From positions 17,695 through 81,694 of the forward strand of contig NZ_JAKZEW010000017.1 of assembly GCF_022548875.1 (NCBI RefSeq): a DNA stretch of 64,000 nt, written 5' to 3'. This DNA is from Glycomyces sp. L485 (GTDB lineage: Bacteria > Actinomycetota > Actinomycetes > Mycobacteriales > Micromonosporaceae). Shown one piece after another: positions 31,991-41,024 of the stretch (the stretch's first letter is position 1; each line of letters begins with the position of its first letter). A program made the translations under genes and the position numbers. The notes beneath the pieces are model-generated. The model was not told where the DNA came from. It did no database searches and saw nothing but the letters and a program-made list of their open reading frames with translations.

Positions 31991-34120
31991 CTAGGTCAGG
32001 ACACGCTTCCACCGGCTGCCACTCGCGTCAGCCTCGCGGCAGTAGGCCAGGGCGATACGGGCGGCGGCTTCGGCGTCGGCCTCGTCCACCGAGCCGGGCG
32101 CGAACGCCGCCTGATTCACCAGCCGCGGCAGGCCCTCGGCAGAAGCGCCGACCGTCCCGGCCCGAGCGGCGGCCTCCTCGGCGTTCGCGTGCGCGCCGAC
32201 TTCGACCCCGGCGCGGGCCGCCGAGCCGAGGACCTCGGCCCACGCCCCGGCCACCCGTTCGGCCGGGCTCCCGCGCCGCAGCCGACGCCGCCGGCGGAGT
32301 CTCCGGCGCGCCTTGAGGATCAGCGGGATTGAGCCGATCACCAAGGCGGCGGCGATCCACCACGCCCAGGTCGGGATGACGTCGTTCGCCGCGCTGGTCG
32401 CGGCGTCGAAGTCGCCCTGGTCGTCCTCCAGAGCCGGGTCGTTGAAGTCCTCGGCGTCGCCGCCTCCGGACTCGGGCTCGGGCTCCTCGGTCGCCTCTTC
32501 TTCGAGCTCGTCGAGGGTCTCCTCGGGCGGGACCGGCGCGACGCCCCCTGCGGGCATGGGGTCGAAGCGGACCCAGCCGACGCCGTCGAAAGCGATCTCG
32601 GGCCAGGCCAGGCCCTGCGCGGCGGTGACGGTGGATGGCCCGCCGGGGACGTCGAAGCCGACGACGACGCGGCTGGGCAGGCCGGCGAGGCGGGCGATGA
32701 GCGCGTAGGTCGCGGCGAACTGCTCGCTGGTGCCCCGCTGGCCGCCTGCCTCGACGGGGGCCTCGAGGAAGAATTCGAGCGCCGGGTAGTCGTGGCCGGA
32801 GGGCGACTCGGGGTCGAAGCCGTAGTGCTGGGAAAGGAAGTCGGCCAGGCCCTGGGCGCGGTCGTAGGGAGTGTCGTAGGTGGCCGTGATGTAGTCGGCG
32901 ATGGCCGTCATGCCCTCGGGGGCTCCCGGCGGCATGGCGACGCTGACCGGGTCGGACAGGTCGGGGCGGGCGCCGACGGCGTCCTCGGGGTCCACGATGA
33001 GCGGGTCGGAGCCGACGTGGAAGGTGTCGCCGGTGGCGAGCCCGTCGGGGGTGAGGAGCCCTCTGGTCCGAAGGTTGACGGCGACGGGCAGGTCGGTGAC
33101 GGCGGCCGGGTCGGCGACCGCCGGCACGAGTTTGCCGCCGAGCTCGATGATCTCCACCTCGGCGGCGAAACCGCCGTCGCCAGAGCCGGGCAGGACCGAC
33201 CCGGCGGTGCGGAAGTCGCCGCCGGCCTGCCAGGTGACGCCGTCGTACTCGGTGAGGACGCCGAGGCGCATAGCGGCGTCGCCGTCGATGTCGGCGCGGA
33301 ACAGCTCCCGGTCGGGGTTCTTGGCCCATTCGGGGATGCGCGCGAGCGGGTTGAGGTCGATGTCGGTCAGCTGCGGCGGTTCGACCAGCTCGCGCGGGTC
33401 GCCGGGGCTCGTGGTGACCAGTCGCGTCGCCATGGGCGCCAGCGCGGCGACGGCCACGAGCAGGACCGCGGCGCCGATCACCGAGCCGACGAGTGTCGCC
33501 GAGCGCCTGGGGGCGCCGCCGTCGACACGGGCGTCGCTGTCGGGTCTCCTGCCGGGCGGCGCGGAAGTCGCGGCCAGGGCGACTGCGGCGAGCAGGCAGT
33601 AGACGACGGTGACGGCGATGGCGGGGTCGGCGTTGGGGCCGACGAGGTAGAGACCGGCGGTGTACAGCAGCGTCGGCGGCAGGCAGCCTGAGAGCGTGCG
33701 GCCGTAGCGGATCGCGAGCTCGCAGGCGAGGGTGGCGGCGAGCCAGGTGAGGAAGACGGGGACGCCGACGGTGTCGGGGGCGGGTTCGACGGGGATGAGC
33801 GCGGTGAGCGTGCGGGGGACGGCGTTGACGATCGCGTCGACCACGACGGTCGGTAGCGGCTCGGCGCCGTCGGCGGTGAGGGCGAAAGAGCCGATGAGGT
33901 ACGCGGCGAGTCCCCAGAAGGATACTGACGCGGCGAGCCAGGGGGGCTTGTTGCGCAGCAGGAAGCCGACGGCGAACGCGGCGACGGCGGCTCCGGCGAC
34001 CAGCCCGGTGAGGACGGGGCCGTGGTAGACGCGGGCGGCGACCGTGCCGGCCAGCGCGCACATGACCGTCAGGCACGCGGCGACGACGGCGATTCGGAGT
34101 CGGTAGCGGCTCACTCTCAT
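31991..34120 (-). CDS. Transglutaminase-fold membrane protein lacking catalytic Cys and His
   Basis: A 709-residue protein with an N-terminal membrane region (about 7 segments to residue 230), an extracytoplasmic region with a transglutaminase core at about 400-525, an acidic linker (535-575), another membrane segment near 585-605 and a cytoplasmic DUF4129-like tail. The core retains the fold (GTSEQFAATYALIARLAGLPSRVVVG; AWPEIAFDGVGWVRFDPMP), but the catalytic Cys is Ser465, the His position is Leu504 and only Asp520 is kept. It is probably non-catalytic. It overlaps the DUF58 gene by 4 nt at the end of an FN3-MoxR-DUF58-transglutaminase operon, a common actinobacterial order of uncertain role. 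Confidence 0.82.
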   Translation of the reverse strand: MRVSRYRLRIAVVAACLTVMCALAGTVAARVYHGPVLTGLVAGAAVAAFAVGFLLRNKPPWLAASVSFWGLAAYLIGSFALTADGAEPLPTVVVDAIVNAVPRTLTALIPVEPAPDTVGVPVFLTWLAATLACELAIRYGRTLSGCLPPTLLYTAGLYLVGPNADPAIAVTVVYCLLAAVALAATSAPPGRRPDSDARVDGGAPRRSATLVGSVIGAAVLLVAVAALAPMATRLVTTSPGDPRELVEPPQLTDIDLNPLARIPEWAKNPDRELFRADIDGDAAMRLGVLTEYDGVTWQAGGDFRTAGSVLPGSGDGGFAAEVEIIELGGKLVPAVADPAAVTDLPVAVNLRTRGLLTPDGLATGDTFHVGSDPLIVDPEDAVGARPDLSDPVSVAMPPGAPEGMTAIADYITATYDTPYDRAQGLADFLSQHYGFDPESPSGHDYPALEFFLEAPVEAGGQRGTSEQFAATYALIARLAGLPSRVVVGFDVPGGPSTVTAAQGLAWPEIAFDGVGWVRFDPMPAGGVAPVPPEETLDELEEEATEEPEPESGGGDAEDFNDPALEDDQGDFDAATSAANDVIPTWAWWIAAALVIGSIPLILKARRRLRRRRRLRRGSPAERVAGAWAEVLGSAARAGVEVGAHANAEEAAARAGTVGASAEGLPRLVNQAAFAPGSVDEADAEAAARIALAYCREADASGSRWKRVLT

Positions 34121-35292
34121 AGGGCCGCGCCTCCGCCGTCCCAGGCCGCGGCGAACTGCTCGCCGTCAGCGGCCTTGAGCGAGGGCAGACCGCCGACGAG
34201 CACGGCGGAGGTGTGGAGGCCGGGCGCGAGGTGGACGGCGATGACGACGGGGTAGACGCGTTTGAGTGCGGCGAGGCGGGCCGTGGGGGGCTCGGTGCCG
34301 GTGATCCACACGAGGGTGTCGCCGAAGCGGCCCGCGGTGAGGCGGGCGACGTAGGCGCCGAGGGAATCGGTGGCGTCGCAGGCGAGTTCGGCGAGGAGGT
34401 CGCCGTAGGCGTCGCGGCCGCTCCCGGAGAGGGCGCTGCCGGAGGCGGTGACGAGCGCGGCGTGGTATTCGGCGCGGAAGCAGGCGGTGAGGACCGAGTA
34501 GGCGGCCTCGCAGGCGGCTTCGAAGGAGTCCGGGCCCGTCCAGGATTCGGCCCGGTCGTCCAGTGCCACGGCCACTGTGGGCATCGAGGTGTCGACGTGT
34601 TCTTTGACCATGAGCTGGCCGATGCGCGCCGACGTGCGCCAGTGGACGTGCCGCAGTTCGTCGCCGATGACGTATTCGCGCAGCGAGTGGAACGTCAGTG
34701 ACCCCTGTTCGACCTTGTCGGCGGTGCCCTCCAGGGAGCGGGCGAAGCCGTCGGGCGTGCGCCCGAGCGTCCACAGTCGCGGGTGAACCCAGAGGCGGGC
34801 GGTGGGCCCGAACGAGCCCGCGGTGGCCGCGAGCCCGAGGAGGTCGCGCTTGCCGATGCCGAGCGGTCCGGCGTCGACCACGCCGCGCCGCTCGGCGCGG
34901 ATCGCGTAGGTCGCGTTCGCCGACTTGCCGGGCCGCAGTCGCGCCAGCGGGACCGCGACGCGGCGGGTGGCCTGCGCGACGCCGCTGTGGCTGTCGACGG
35001 CGCGGGCGTTGACCGACCGCCAGCGCCCGGCGTTGCGCACCTCCAGAGCGACCGTGGCGCTCTGCCCCACCGAGACGCGGTCGGGCGCGACCGAGCGCTC
35101 GACTTCGAGGTTCGGTTTCGCGGCGATGACGGAGACCGCGGCGGCGCACGCGAGGCCGGCGGCGGCGCCGATCGCGACGAGTTCGGGATAGCCCCACTGC
35201 CAGCCCGCGAGGATCAGTACAGCCGCCGCTGCGGCCAGTCCGACTCCCCGCGCGGTCACCGGGACCGCACGGAGGAACTCCAGGCGGTTCAT
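34117..35292 (-). CDS. DUF58 domain protein
   Basis: A 391-residue protein with two N-terminal membrane segments (about 14-60), a beta-rich extracytoplasmic part and a C-terminal DUF58 domain with the signature EYVIGDELRHVHWRTSARIGQLMVKE, followed by a vWA-like fold. DUF58 proteins accompany MoxR AAA ATPases and are thought to be assembly or maturation partners. Its ATG overlaps the end of moxR by 4 nt and its end overlaps the transglutaminase-fold gene by 4 nt, so the three are translationally coupled. Confidence 0.85.
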   Translation of the reverse strand: MNRLEFLRAVPVTARGVGLAAAAAVLILAGWQWGYPELVAIGAAAGLACAAAVSVIAAKPNLEVERSVAPDRVSVGQSATVALEVRNAGRWRSVNARAVDSHSGVAQATRRVAVPLARLRPGKSANATYAIRAERRGVVDAGPLGIGKRDLLGLAATAGSFGPTARLWVHPRLWTLGRTPDGFARSLEGTADKVEQGSLTFHSLREYVIGDELRHVHWRTSARIGQLMVKEHVDTSMPTVAVALDDRAESWTGPDSFEAACEAAYSVLTACFRAEYHAALVTASGSALSGSGRDAYGDLLAELACDATDSLGAYVARLTAGRFGDTLVWITGTEPPTARLAALKRVYPVVIAVHLAPGLHTSAVLVGGLPSLKAADGEQFAAAWDGGGAAL

Positions 35293-36314
35293 GCCGCCGA
35301 AGCGGGCAGCGGGACGGGGACGGACTCGAAGACCTCGGCGACCACCCCGGCTCCGCTCGCGCCGCGCATGGCGGCGTCCGGCGCCAGTTGGATGCGGTGC
35401 GAGAACACCGGTTCGGCGAGGGCTTTCACGTCCTCGGGGATGATGTAGGTGCGGCCCTGGGAGAGCGCGTACACCGAGGCCGCGCGTGTCAGCGCGATGA
35501 GCCCGCGCGGGCTGACCCCGACCGCGACCTGCGGGTGTCCGCGGGTGGCGTTCGCCAACTGCACCAGGTAGGCGTACAGGGGGTCGGCGATGTAGACGTA
35601 CTTGGCGACCTCGGCCATCTGCTTGACCGTGTCGGTGTCGACCACGGCCGGGATGTTCTCCGGGGAGCGCTGGTGGGTGCCGCGCAGCACCTCGATCTCG
35701 GCGGCCTCGACGGGGTAGCCGACCGACAGCTTCACCAGGAACCGGTCGAGCTGGGCCTCTGGAAGCCGGTAGGTGCCGTCCATCTCGACCGGGTTCTGGG
35801 TGGCCACGACGACGAACGGGGACGGGACCGAGTGCGGGTGCCCGTCCACCGTCACGCGGCCCTCCTCCATGACCTCCAGCAGCGCCGACTGGGTCTTGGG
35901 GCTGGCCCGGTTGATCTCATCGGCGATGACGATGTTGGCGAACACCGGGCCGGGGTGGAACTCGAATCCGCCCGAGCCCTGGTTGAAGATGGTGACACCG
36001 GAGACGTCGGACGGCAGGAGGTCCGGAGTGAACTGGATGCGCCGCCACTGGCCCGAGACCGCCGAGGCGATCGCGCGGGCCAGGGTCGTCTTCCCGGTGC
36101 CGGGCACGTCCTCCAGGAGGATGTGGCCCTCGGCGAACATGGCCGTCAGCGCCAGGCGCACTACGTCGGGCTTGCCGAGCACGACGGTGTCGACCGCGGC
36201 GGCGAGACGTTCGAACGTCGCGGCGAACGCCTCGGCCTGCCCGGGGTTGAGCGTGACCGGCTGCTGCACGGGCCGAGGCGCCTGCAACGGATGGGTCTGC
36301 TCGCTGTCCTGCAT
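35289..36314 (-). CDS. MoxR family AAA+ ATPase
   Basis: A 341-residue MoxR ATPase. It shows Walker A PGTGKTT (71-77), Walker B VIADEINRASPKTQ, a sensor segment ATQNPVE, and the GVSPRG motif of the C-terminal lid. MoxR ATPases act as chaperones that remodel partner proteins, typically of the DUF58/vWA kind encoded just downstream. ATG 36314 is chosen for TAGGAG 5-6 nt upstream; a longer frame to 36383 would overlap the FN3 gene and adds only unlikely sequence. Confidence 0.9.
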   Translation of the reverse strand: MQDSEQTHPLQAPRPVQQPVTLNPGQAEAFAATFERLAAAVDTVVLGKPDVVRLALTAMFAEGHILLEDVPGTGKTTLARAIASAVSGQWRRIQFTPDLLPSDVSGVTIFNQGSGGFEFHPGPVFANIVIADEINRASPKTQSALLEVMEEGRVTVDGHPHSVPSPFVVVATQNPVEMDGTYRLPEAQLDRFLVKLSVGYPVEAAEIEVLRGTHQRSPENIPAVVDTDTVKQMAEVAKYVYIADPLYAYLVQLANATRGHPQVAVGVSPRGLIALTRAASVYALSQGRTYIIPEDVKALAEPVFSHRIQLAPDAAMRGASGAGVVAEVFESVPVPLPASAA

Positions 36315-36325
36315 GTTCTCTCCTA

Positions 36326-38974
36326 CTAACAGGTCGGGATGTCGCCGGTGCTGTTTACTCCGACACCCTGGACCCGCAGCCAAACGAACGGAATGTATCC
36401 GGCCTCGCCTCCGAAATCGACCCGAACCCAGATATTCGAGTCCTTCTTCTTAGGGTGGTAATCGCGGTGTACGCCGTTCGAGTCCGGTCCTCGCGGTGTG
36501 ATCGTGGCGCCCTTCTTGTAGCAGTAGGCGTTATAGGTCTTTCCTGGCCCGGTGGCCCCGATCTCTTTGGTGTCGTGGGAGGTTCCGGCTCGGACCGAGA
36601 CCCGGTTCGCATCGGTGCCGTTGCAGTAGGAGTCTCCGGCCGGATCCTCGCAGTGGAAATACACGTCGGCCTTGATGACCGTGGTCGAGATGTTCCGGAC
36701 GTCCGAGAGGTCCATACCGACGGCGTTGTTGATCTGGACCTGGTAGCTGCCCTCGGTCGAGGCCCGCCGATTGCCATCGGTGAGCGTCTGGTCGCACGGT
36801 CCGTCGTCGACGATGCCCTTGCCGCGATGCAGCTCGCATGTGGCCTCGCCGCCGCCGTCGTCGTAGGTGACGGTCACCGACACCGAAGTGGGGGTCGACG
36901 AGGTCGAGGCGATCTGCACCTGCGGCGCGGTCATGGTGTTCGAGGTGGTCTCGGCCGGTTCGGACTCACCGGCCTCGTTCACGGCCGTGACCGTGACGGT
37001 CACCTGCTTGCCGTCGGCGAAGCCTTCCATGCGTGCGTTCGTCTGCCCGGAGACCTCCTTGGTCTGGTCGCCCGCGCGCACGATGTACTTCTCGATCGGG
37101 CGGCCGTTGTTCTGTGGCTGGTCCCAGGTGACGTCGATCGATCCGGCCGCGTCCGAGGCGGTCTCGGCGAGCAGGTTGGTCGGCGGCTCGGGGACGTTGA
37201 ACGGCCTGATCGAATTCGACAGTGCCGAGGGCTCGGAGGCGGCCGCTCCGGCGAGTGTGGTCACCGAGAACGCGTACTGGGCGTCGTAGGACAGTTCGCC
37301 GTCGGGGACCGTCAGCGAGGTCCCGTCCGATTGGCCGACCACGCGCCGGTCACCGCCGCCGCTGACGCTGAGGGCCTCGACCTGGTAGCCGGTCACGTCG
37401 TTGCCTTGGCCGTCGGCCTCGTCCCAGGTCACGTCGACCGTGCCGTCGCCGACCGCGACCGCCTCGACGTTCTCGACCGGGTCGGGGACCTCGGCGGAGG
37501 GGGTGATCGACGGCGAGGTCGCCGTGTCGCCCGCCCCGATCCCGTTGTGGGCGGTCACGGTGAACGTGTAGGGCTCGCCGTTGTCGAGCCCGTCGATCTC
37601 CAGCACGCGCTGGCCGGGGGCGATCTCCCAGTTCTGGCCTGCGCCTTCGACGACGTACTTGGTGAGCGCCGAGCCGTTGTTCGGGGCGGCGTCCCACGAC
37701 AGGTTGATCAGGCCGTCGCCGACGGTGCCCGCGAGGTTGGTGACCGCGCCGGGCGGGCCGACCTCTTCACCGCCTTCGCCTTCGCCTTCCTCGTCCTCGT
37801 CCTCGTCGCCGGAGGAGTCGTCCTCGTCGTCCTCGGGCGGGGCGTTACCGCCGAGGATGTCGTCGCGGTCCTTGGGGGCCAGGCGGGCGTTGCCGTCGGA
37901 GGAGACGACCACGGCGTTGTTCGTGTTCACCGCGTTCGCGAAGAGCGTGTCGCCGGTGTGGTACAGCTCGATCGGGCCCTTGGCGGAGTCGATCTCGATC
38001 TTGTCGAGCTCGTTCCCTTCGAGGTCGTAGACCCACACCAGGCCGGCCGCGCCGTCGGGAACGTACACGCGCTGGTGGAATTCGAGGGAGGCCCCGAGGA
38101 GGTTGGAGGAGCCCGCGGCGATGTCGAAGCGGCGGGAGTCCTCGTCGTTGACGGTGATGACCGCCGGCGGGTCGGTGACGGTCACGGCCGCGACGGTGCC
38201 GGGGCTGGTTTCGGCGGTCTCGGTGGGGCCGAGCAGTTCGATGGCGCTCTCGGACATGCGGCCGTCGCTGCGCAGGGTCGTCATCTTCTGCACCGTCGAG
38301 TTGAGGACGGCGACACCGTCGCCGAGGACGGTGAGGGACAGCTGCTGGCGCGGCTCGGCCACGACGTGAGTGTCGAGGGCCTCGGCACCGGAGTCGCGCG
38401 GCTCGATCTGGACGATGGTGCCTTCGCGCGGCACGCCGACCCACAGCTTGCCCTCCTTGTCGAAGGCGCCGCCGGTGAGCCCGGCCGCGAAGGACAGCGG
38501 GCCGCCGATCGCTTCCAGGGTGCTCGGGTCGACCTGGTTGACCAGGCCTTGGGTCTGGTCGACGATGAACGCGCCGTCGTCGTGGAGGGCGACGCGGACG
38601 CCTTCGCCCGGAACGGTCTCGGCTTCGCCGGTGAGCGCGAGCGTGGAGAGGTCGATCGCGCTGACCTGGCCGGTGGCGATGTTCCGCAGCAGCAGGTGTG
38701 TGTCGGTCTGCACGATCTGGACGGCGTTGCCGGCGGCGTCGGTGACTTCGAAGCGGGCGTCGGTCGCGGCGGTGAGGCCGTTGACGCGCGCGATCTCGCC
38801 CGCGGGGGTGGTCCAGAGCCAGAGGCTGCCGTCCTCGCCTTGGTTCTCGCGGCTGAAGGCGCCGGTGCCGAGAAGGGTGGCCACCAGGGCTCCGACGAGC
38901 ACGACCGGGAGTCCAACCGCGATGAGGAGGCCCTTGACGTTGAGGCGCCGGGCATCGGAGTTCAGAGTGGTCAT
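36326..38974 (-). CDS. Membrane-anchored beta-propeller/FN3 protein of the MoxR operon
   Basis: An 882-residue protein. A short cytoplasmic N-terminus and one membrane segment (about 14-36) precede a repetitive beta-rich region (45-370) that reads like a propeller. An acidic low-complexity linker follows (379-405, mostly Glu/Asp/Gly), then at least three fibronectin III domains (about 408-680), a Cys-containing Ig-like region, and a C-terminal SH3-like module (about 815-875, ending VRVDFGGEAGYIPFVWLRV). It should face the cell wall. It ends 11 nt before moxR and begins the operon. ATG 38974 is chosen as the membrane segment starts shortly after. A role in envelope assembly or sensing is inferred. 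Confidence 0.75.
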   Translation of the reverse strand: MTTLNSDARRLNVKGLLIAVGLPVVLVGALVATLLGTGAFSRENQGEDGSLWLWTTPAGEIARVNGLTAATDARFEVTDAAGNAVQIVQTDTHLLLRNIATGQVSAIDLSTLALTGEAETVPGEGVRVALHDDGAFIVDQTQGLVNQVDPSTLEAIGGPLSFAAGLTGGAFDKEGKLWVGVPREGTIVQIEPRDSGAEALDTHVVAEPRQQLSLTVLGDGVAVLNSTVQKMTTLRSDGRMSESAIELLGPTETAETSPGTVAAVTVTDPPAVITVNDEDSRRFDIAAGSSNLLGASLEFHQRVYVPDGAAGLVWVYDLEGNELDKIEIDSAKGPIELYHTGDTLFANAVNTNNAVVVSSDGNARLAPKDRDDILGGNAPPEDDEDDSSGDEDEDEEGEGEGGEEVGPPGAVTNLAGTVGDGLINLSWDAAPNNGSALTKYVVEGAGQNWEIAPGQRVLEIDGLDNGEPYTFTVTAHNGIGAGDTATSPSITPSAEVPDPVENVEAVAVGDGTVDVTWDEADGQGNDVTGYQVEALSVSGGGDRRVVGQSDGTSLTVPDGELSYDAQYAFSVTTLAGAAASEPSALSNSIRPFNVPEPPTNLLAETASDAAGSIDVTWDQPQNNGRPIEKYIVRAGDQTKEVSGQTNARMEGFADGKQVTVTVTAVNEAGESEPAETTSNTMTAPQVQIASTSSTPTSVSVTVTYDDGGGEATCELHRGKGIVDDGPCDQTLTDGNRRASTEGSYQVQINNAVGMDLSDVRNISTTVIKADVYFHCEDPAGDSYCNGTDANRVSVRAGTSHDTKEIGATGPGKTYNAYCYKKGATITPRGPDSNGVHRDYHPKKKDSNIWVRVDFGGEAGYIPFVWLRVQGVGVNSTGDIPTC

Positions 38975-39104
38975 CGTGAGGCGGTTCCTCTTTGGGATCA
39001 GCTGTGGGCAGGGCGCACGAGTGCGGGGGTTCGGCCCCGGAAGGGTCCGGAGATGCTCAGGAGGTTCAACACACGACGTTGAGCCTAATTCGTCCACACG
39101 CCCC

Positions 39105-39417
39105 CTACCAGGCTCTCAATGTCACAAGAAGGTCTCGGAACCGGGTGTCGCCAAGTGGGCTCGGCCCTGTTCGGGCGGCGCGGGAGACGCACCGCCCGAC
39201 CCGATCGCAGTCAGGCGGTGTCTGGGCCAGTTCGGCGAGTTCGGGGACCGGGACTCCGGCTGTGGTTGCGTAGCCGCCGTCGGTGAAGTCGGCGATCACC
39301 ACGGCTCCCGAGTCGCGGAACATCCACGGGTCGCCGCCGGTGCCGGTGCCGGTGACCTTGATCCTGGCGACGCGGCGGCCGGAGCGGGTCAGGCCGCGGA
39401 TGACCGAGGCACACTCC
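39105..39417 (-). pseudogene. Truncated P-loop protein (DUF1611-like) remnant
   Basis: From just after an in-frame TAG, the minus strand reads ECASVIRGLTRSGRRVARI, then KVTGTGTGGDPWMFRDSGAV and IADFTDGGYATTAGVPVPEL. This resembles the segment that follows the GKT P-loop in DUF1611-like NTPases (a CAASLIRGL.. KVTGTG.GGD pattern), but the P-loop and everything before it are missing and the 3' end trails into unlikely sequence. It lies in a 630-base region between operons, so I treat it as a gene relic. The family assignment is tentative. Confidence 0.45.
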
Positions 39418-39561
39418 TAATAGGACAAACAGGGTCGGCTGAAGGCCCCTGTTGATGGAAGACACGAGCGGCCGGATTCCAGGCCACGGTGGCAGACCTG
39501 GAGTCGGTCTTTGTAAAGAGTGGATTCGATGAACGTGCGAAGGCGTCCGGACCACGCGGCG

Positions 39562-39588
39562 AAAAAGGGTCGCCCGCTAGGGCGGCCC
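39562..39588 (-). terminator. Intrinsic terminator after cobA/cysG-like gene
   Basis: On the minus strand a 9-bp stem (39588-39580 with 39575-39567, one G-T wobble) with a TAGC loop is followed directly by TTTTT. It is the only classical T-tract terminator seen in the window, 19 nt after the stop. Confidence 0.85.
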
Positions 39589-39606
39589 TGTCGCTGAGCT
39601 GCGGAG

Positions 39607-40806
39607 CTACAGTTCCCGGCGGCGTCCGGCGACGGCGCCGATGACGATCACCGCGGGGTGGTTCGCCTCGGTCGACCCGAGCGTTTCGAGGGTGCAGCCG
39701 CGCACGGTCTGGTTCTTCGTCGTGGCGTTCTCGACGATGCGGACCGGGCTGGAGGCGTCGCGCCCTCCGTCGATGAGCGCCTCGGCGATCGCGGCGCGGT
39801 TCTTGACGGCCATGAGCATCACGAGGGTGCCGTTGGACTTCGCGAGCGCGTCCCAGTTCACGCGGCTCTTGGGGTCGGCGGGCGGCACGTGCCCGGTGAC
39901 GACGGTGAAGTCGTGGACGATGGCGCGCTCGGTGACGCTGATGCCCGCCGCGGCGGGCCCGGCGATCGATGAGGACACTCCGGGGACGACCTGGACGGGA
40001 ACGCCCGCGTCGAGGCAGGCGTCGAGCTCCTCGGCGCCGCGGCCGAAGACGAAGCCGTCGCCGCCCTTGAGACGCACGACGAACTTGCCGGCCAGCGCGC
40101 GCTCGACCATGACGGCGTTGATCTGCTCCTGGGTGGTGTGGCGGCCGTACGGGAGCTTGGCGGCGTCGACGATCTCGACGTCGTCGGCGAGCAGGTCGAG
40201 CAATTCCTGCGGGGCGAGCCGGTCGGAGACGACGACTTCGGCCTGGCGCAGCAGTTCGAGGCCGCGCAGGGTGATGAGGTCGGCGTCGCCGGGTCCGGCT
40301 CCGATGAGGGCGACCCCTGCGGGGCGTCGGCGCGTGCGAGTGCGCGGGGCGTCGAGGTCGCCGGTGCGCAGCAGCGCGGCGACGGCGTCGCGGATCCCGG
40401 CTGCGCGGGAGGGGTCACCCGACGCGGAGACGGCGACTGAGACGTCGTCGAAGGCGGTGGAGGCGAGAGTCCAGGCGTCGGAGGCGTCCGCGTCGTCGGC
40501 GCGTACAGACCAGATACGGTCGGCTTCGGCTTCGGCGGCGACGGCGGCGTTCACCGCGGGGTCGTCGGTGGCGGCGAGGACGAACCAGGCGCCGGCGGTG
40601 TCGCCGGTCGCGAAGGGACGCTCGTCCCAGTGCAGTTCGCCGGAGGCGGCGTAGTCGCCGAGGGTCGTGGTGACCTCGGGTGCGACGAGCCGGACGTGTG
40701 CGCCCGCGTCGAGCAGGCGGGGGACGCGCCGTGCGGCGATGGTGCCGCCGCCGACGACGAGCACCGTCTTGCCGCGCAACCGCAGCCCAATCTCGTAGAC
40801 CGACAC
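39607..40806 (-). CDS. cobA: Bifunctional precorrin-2 dehydrogenase / uroporphyrinogen-III C-methyltransferase
   Basis: A 399-residue CysG-like protein. Residues 1-150 form the NAD-dependent precorrin-2 dehydrogenase (VLVVGGGTIAARRVPRLLDAG). From about residue 162 the SUMT domain begins (VALIGAGPGDADLITLRG), with VVRLKGGDGFVFGRG and a VVPGVSSSIAGPA segment for S-adenosylmethionine binding. It converts uroporphyrinogen III through precorrin-2 to sirohydrochlorin, for sirohaem or cobalamin synthesis. It is shorter than E. coli CysG (457 residues) because part of the middle ferrochelatase/dimerisation region is reduced. GTG 40806 follows GGAGGAGG. It is a single-gene unit. Confidence 0.9.
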   Translation of the reverse strand: MSVYEIGLRLRGKTVLVVGGGTIAARRVPRLLDAGAHVRLVAPEVTTTLGDYAASGELHWDERPFATGDTAGAWFVLAATDDPAVNAAVAAEAEADRIWSVRADDADASDAWTLASTAFDDVSVAVSASGDPSRAAGIRDAVAALLRTGDLDAPRTRTRRRPAGVALIGAGPGDADLITLRGLELLRQAEVVVSDRLAPQELLDLLADDVEIVDAAKLPYGRHTTQEQINAVMVERALAGKFVVRLKGGDGFVFGRGAEELDACLDAGVPVQVVPGVSSSIAGPAAAGISVTERAIVHDFTVVTGHVPPADPKSRVNWDALAKSNGTLVMLMAVKNRAAIAEALIDGGRDASSPVRIVENATTKNQTVRGCTLETLGSTEANHPAVIVIGAVAGRRREL

Positions 40807-41012
40807 GTTGGCCTCCTCCGCTCCTGGAAACTGCGGACAAGCGTAGGCAGATATCGTCTCGTGCGGCTAACCGGCTCATTGCGAGCGTGTTACGTGTGGT
40901 CAGCGCTCCGTGTCGTACGGGAGTGATGCCGGTGCCGTCGCGCCTGCACGCCTTCATGAACGGATTGCACGAGGGCAGTGAGTATTTTCACCTTCAGGTC
41001 TCCGCTGTAGCC

Positions 41013-41018
41013 TAGTCT
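41013..41018 (+). promoter_or_regulatory. -10 box of leaderless PBP gene
   Basis: TAGTCT lies 6 nt before ATG 41025, and no ribosome-binding site is present. Confidence 0.5.
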
Positions 41019-41024
41019 GGATAC

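Noticed and set aside
36455..39082. An 875-codon plus-strand frame across the FN3 gene
   Set aside because: It is a shadow of the minus-strand gene, with repetitive Val/Gly/Arg composition and no domains.
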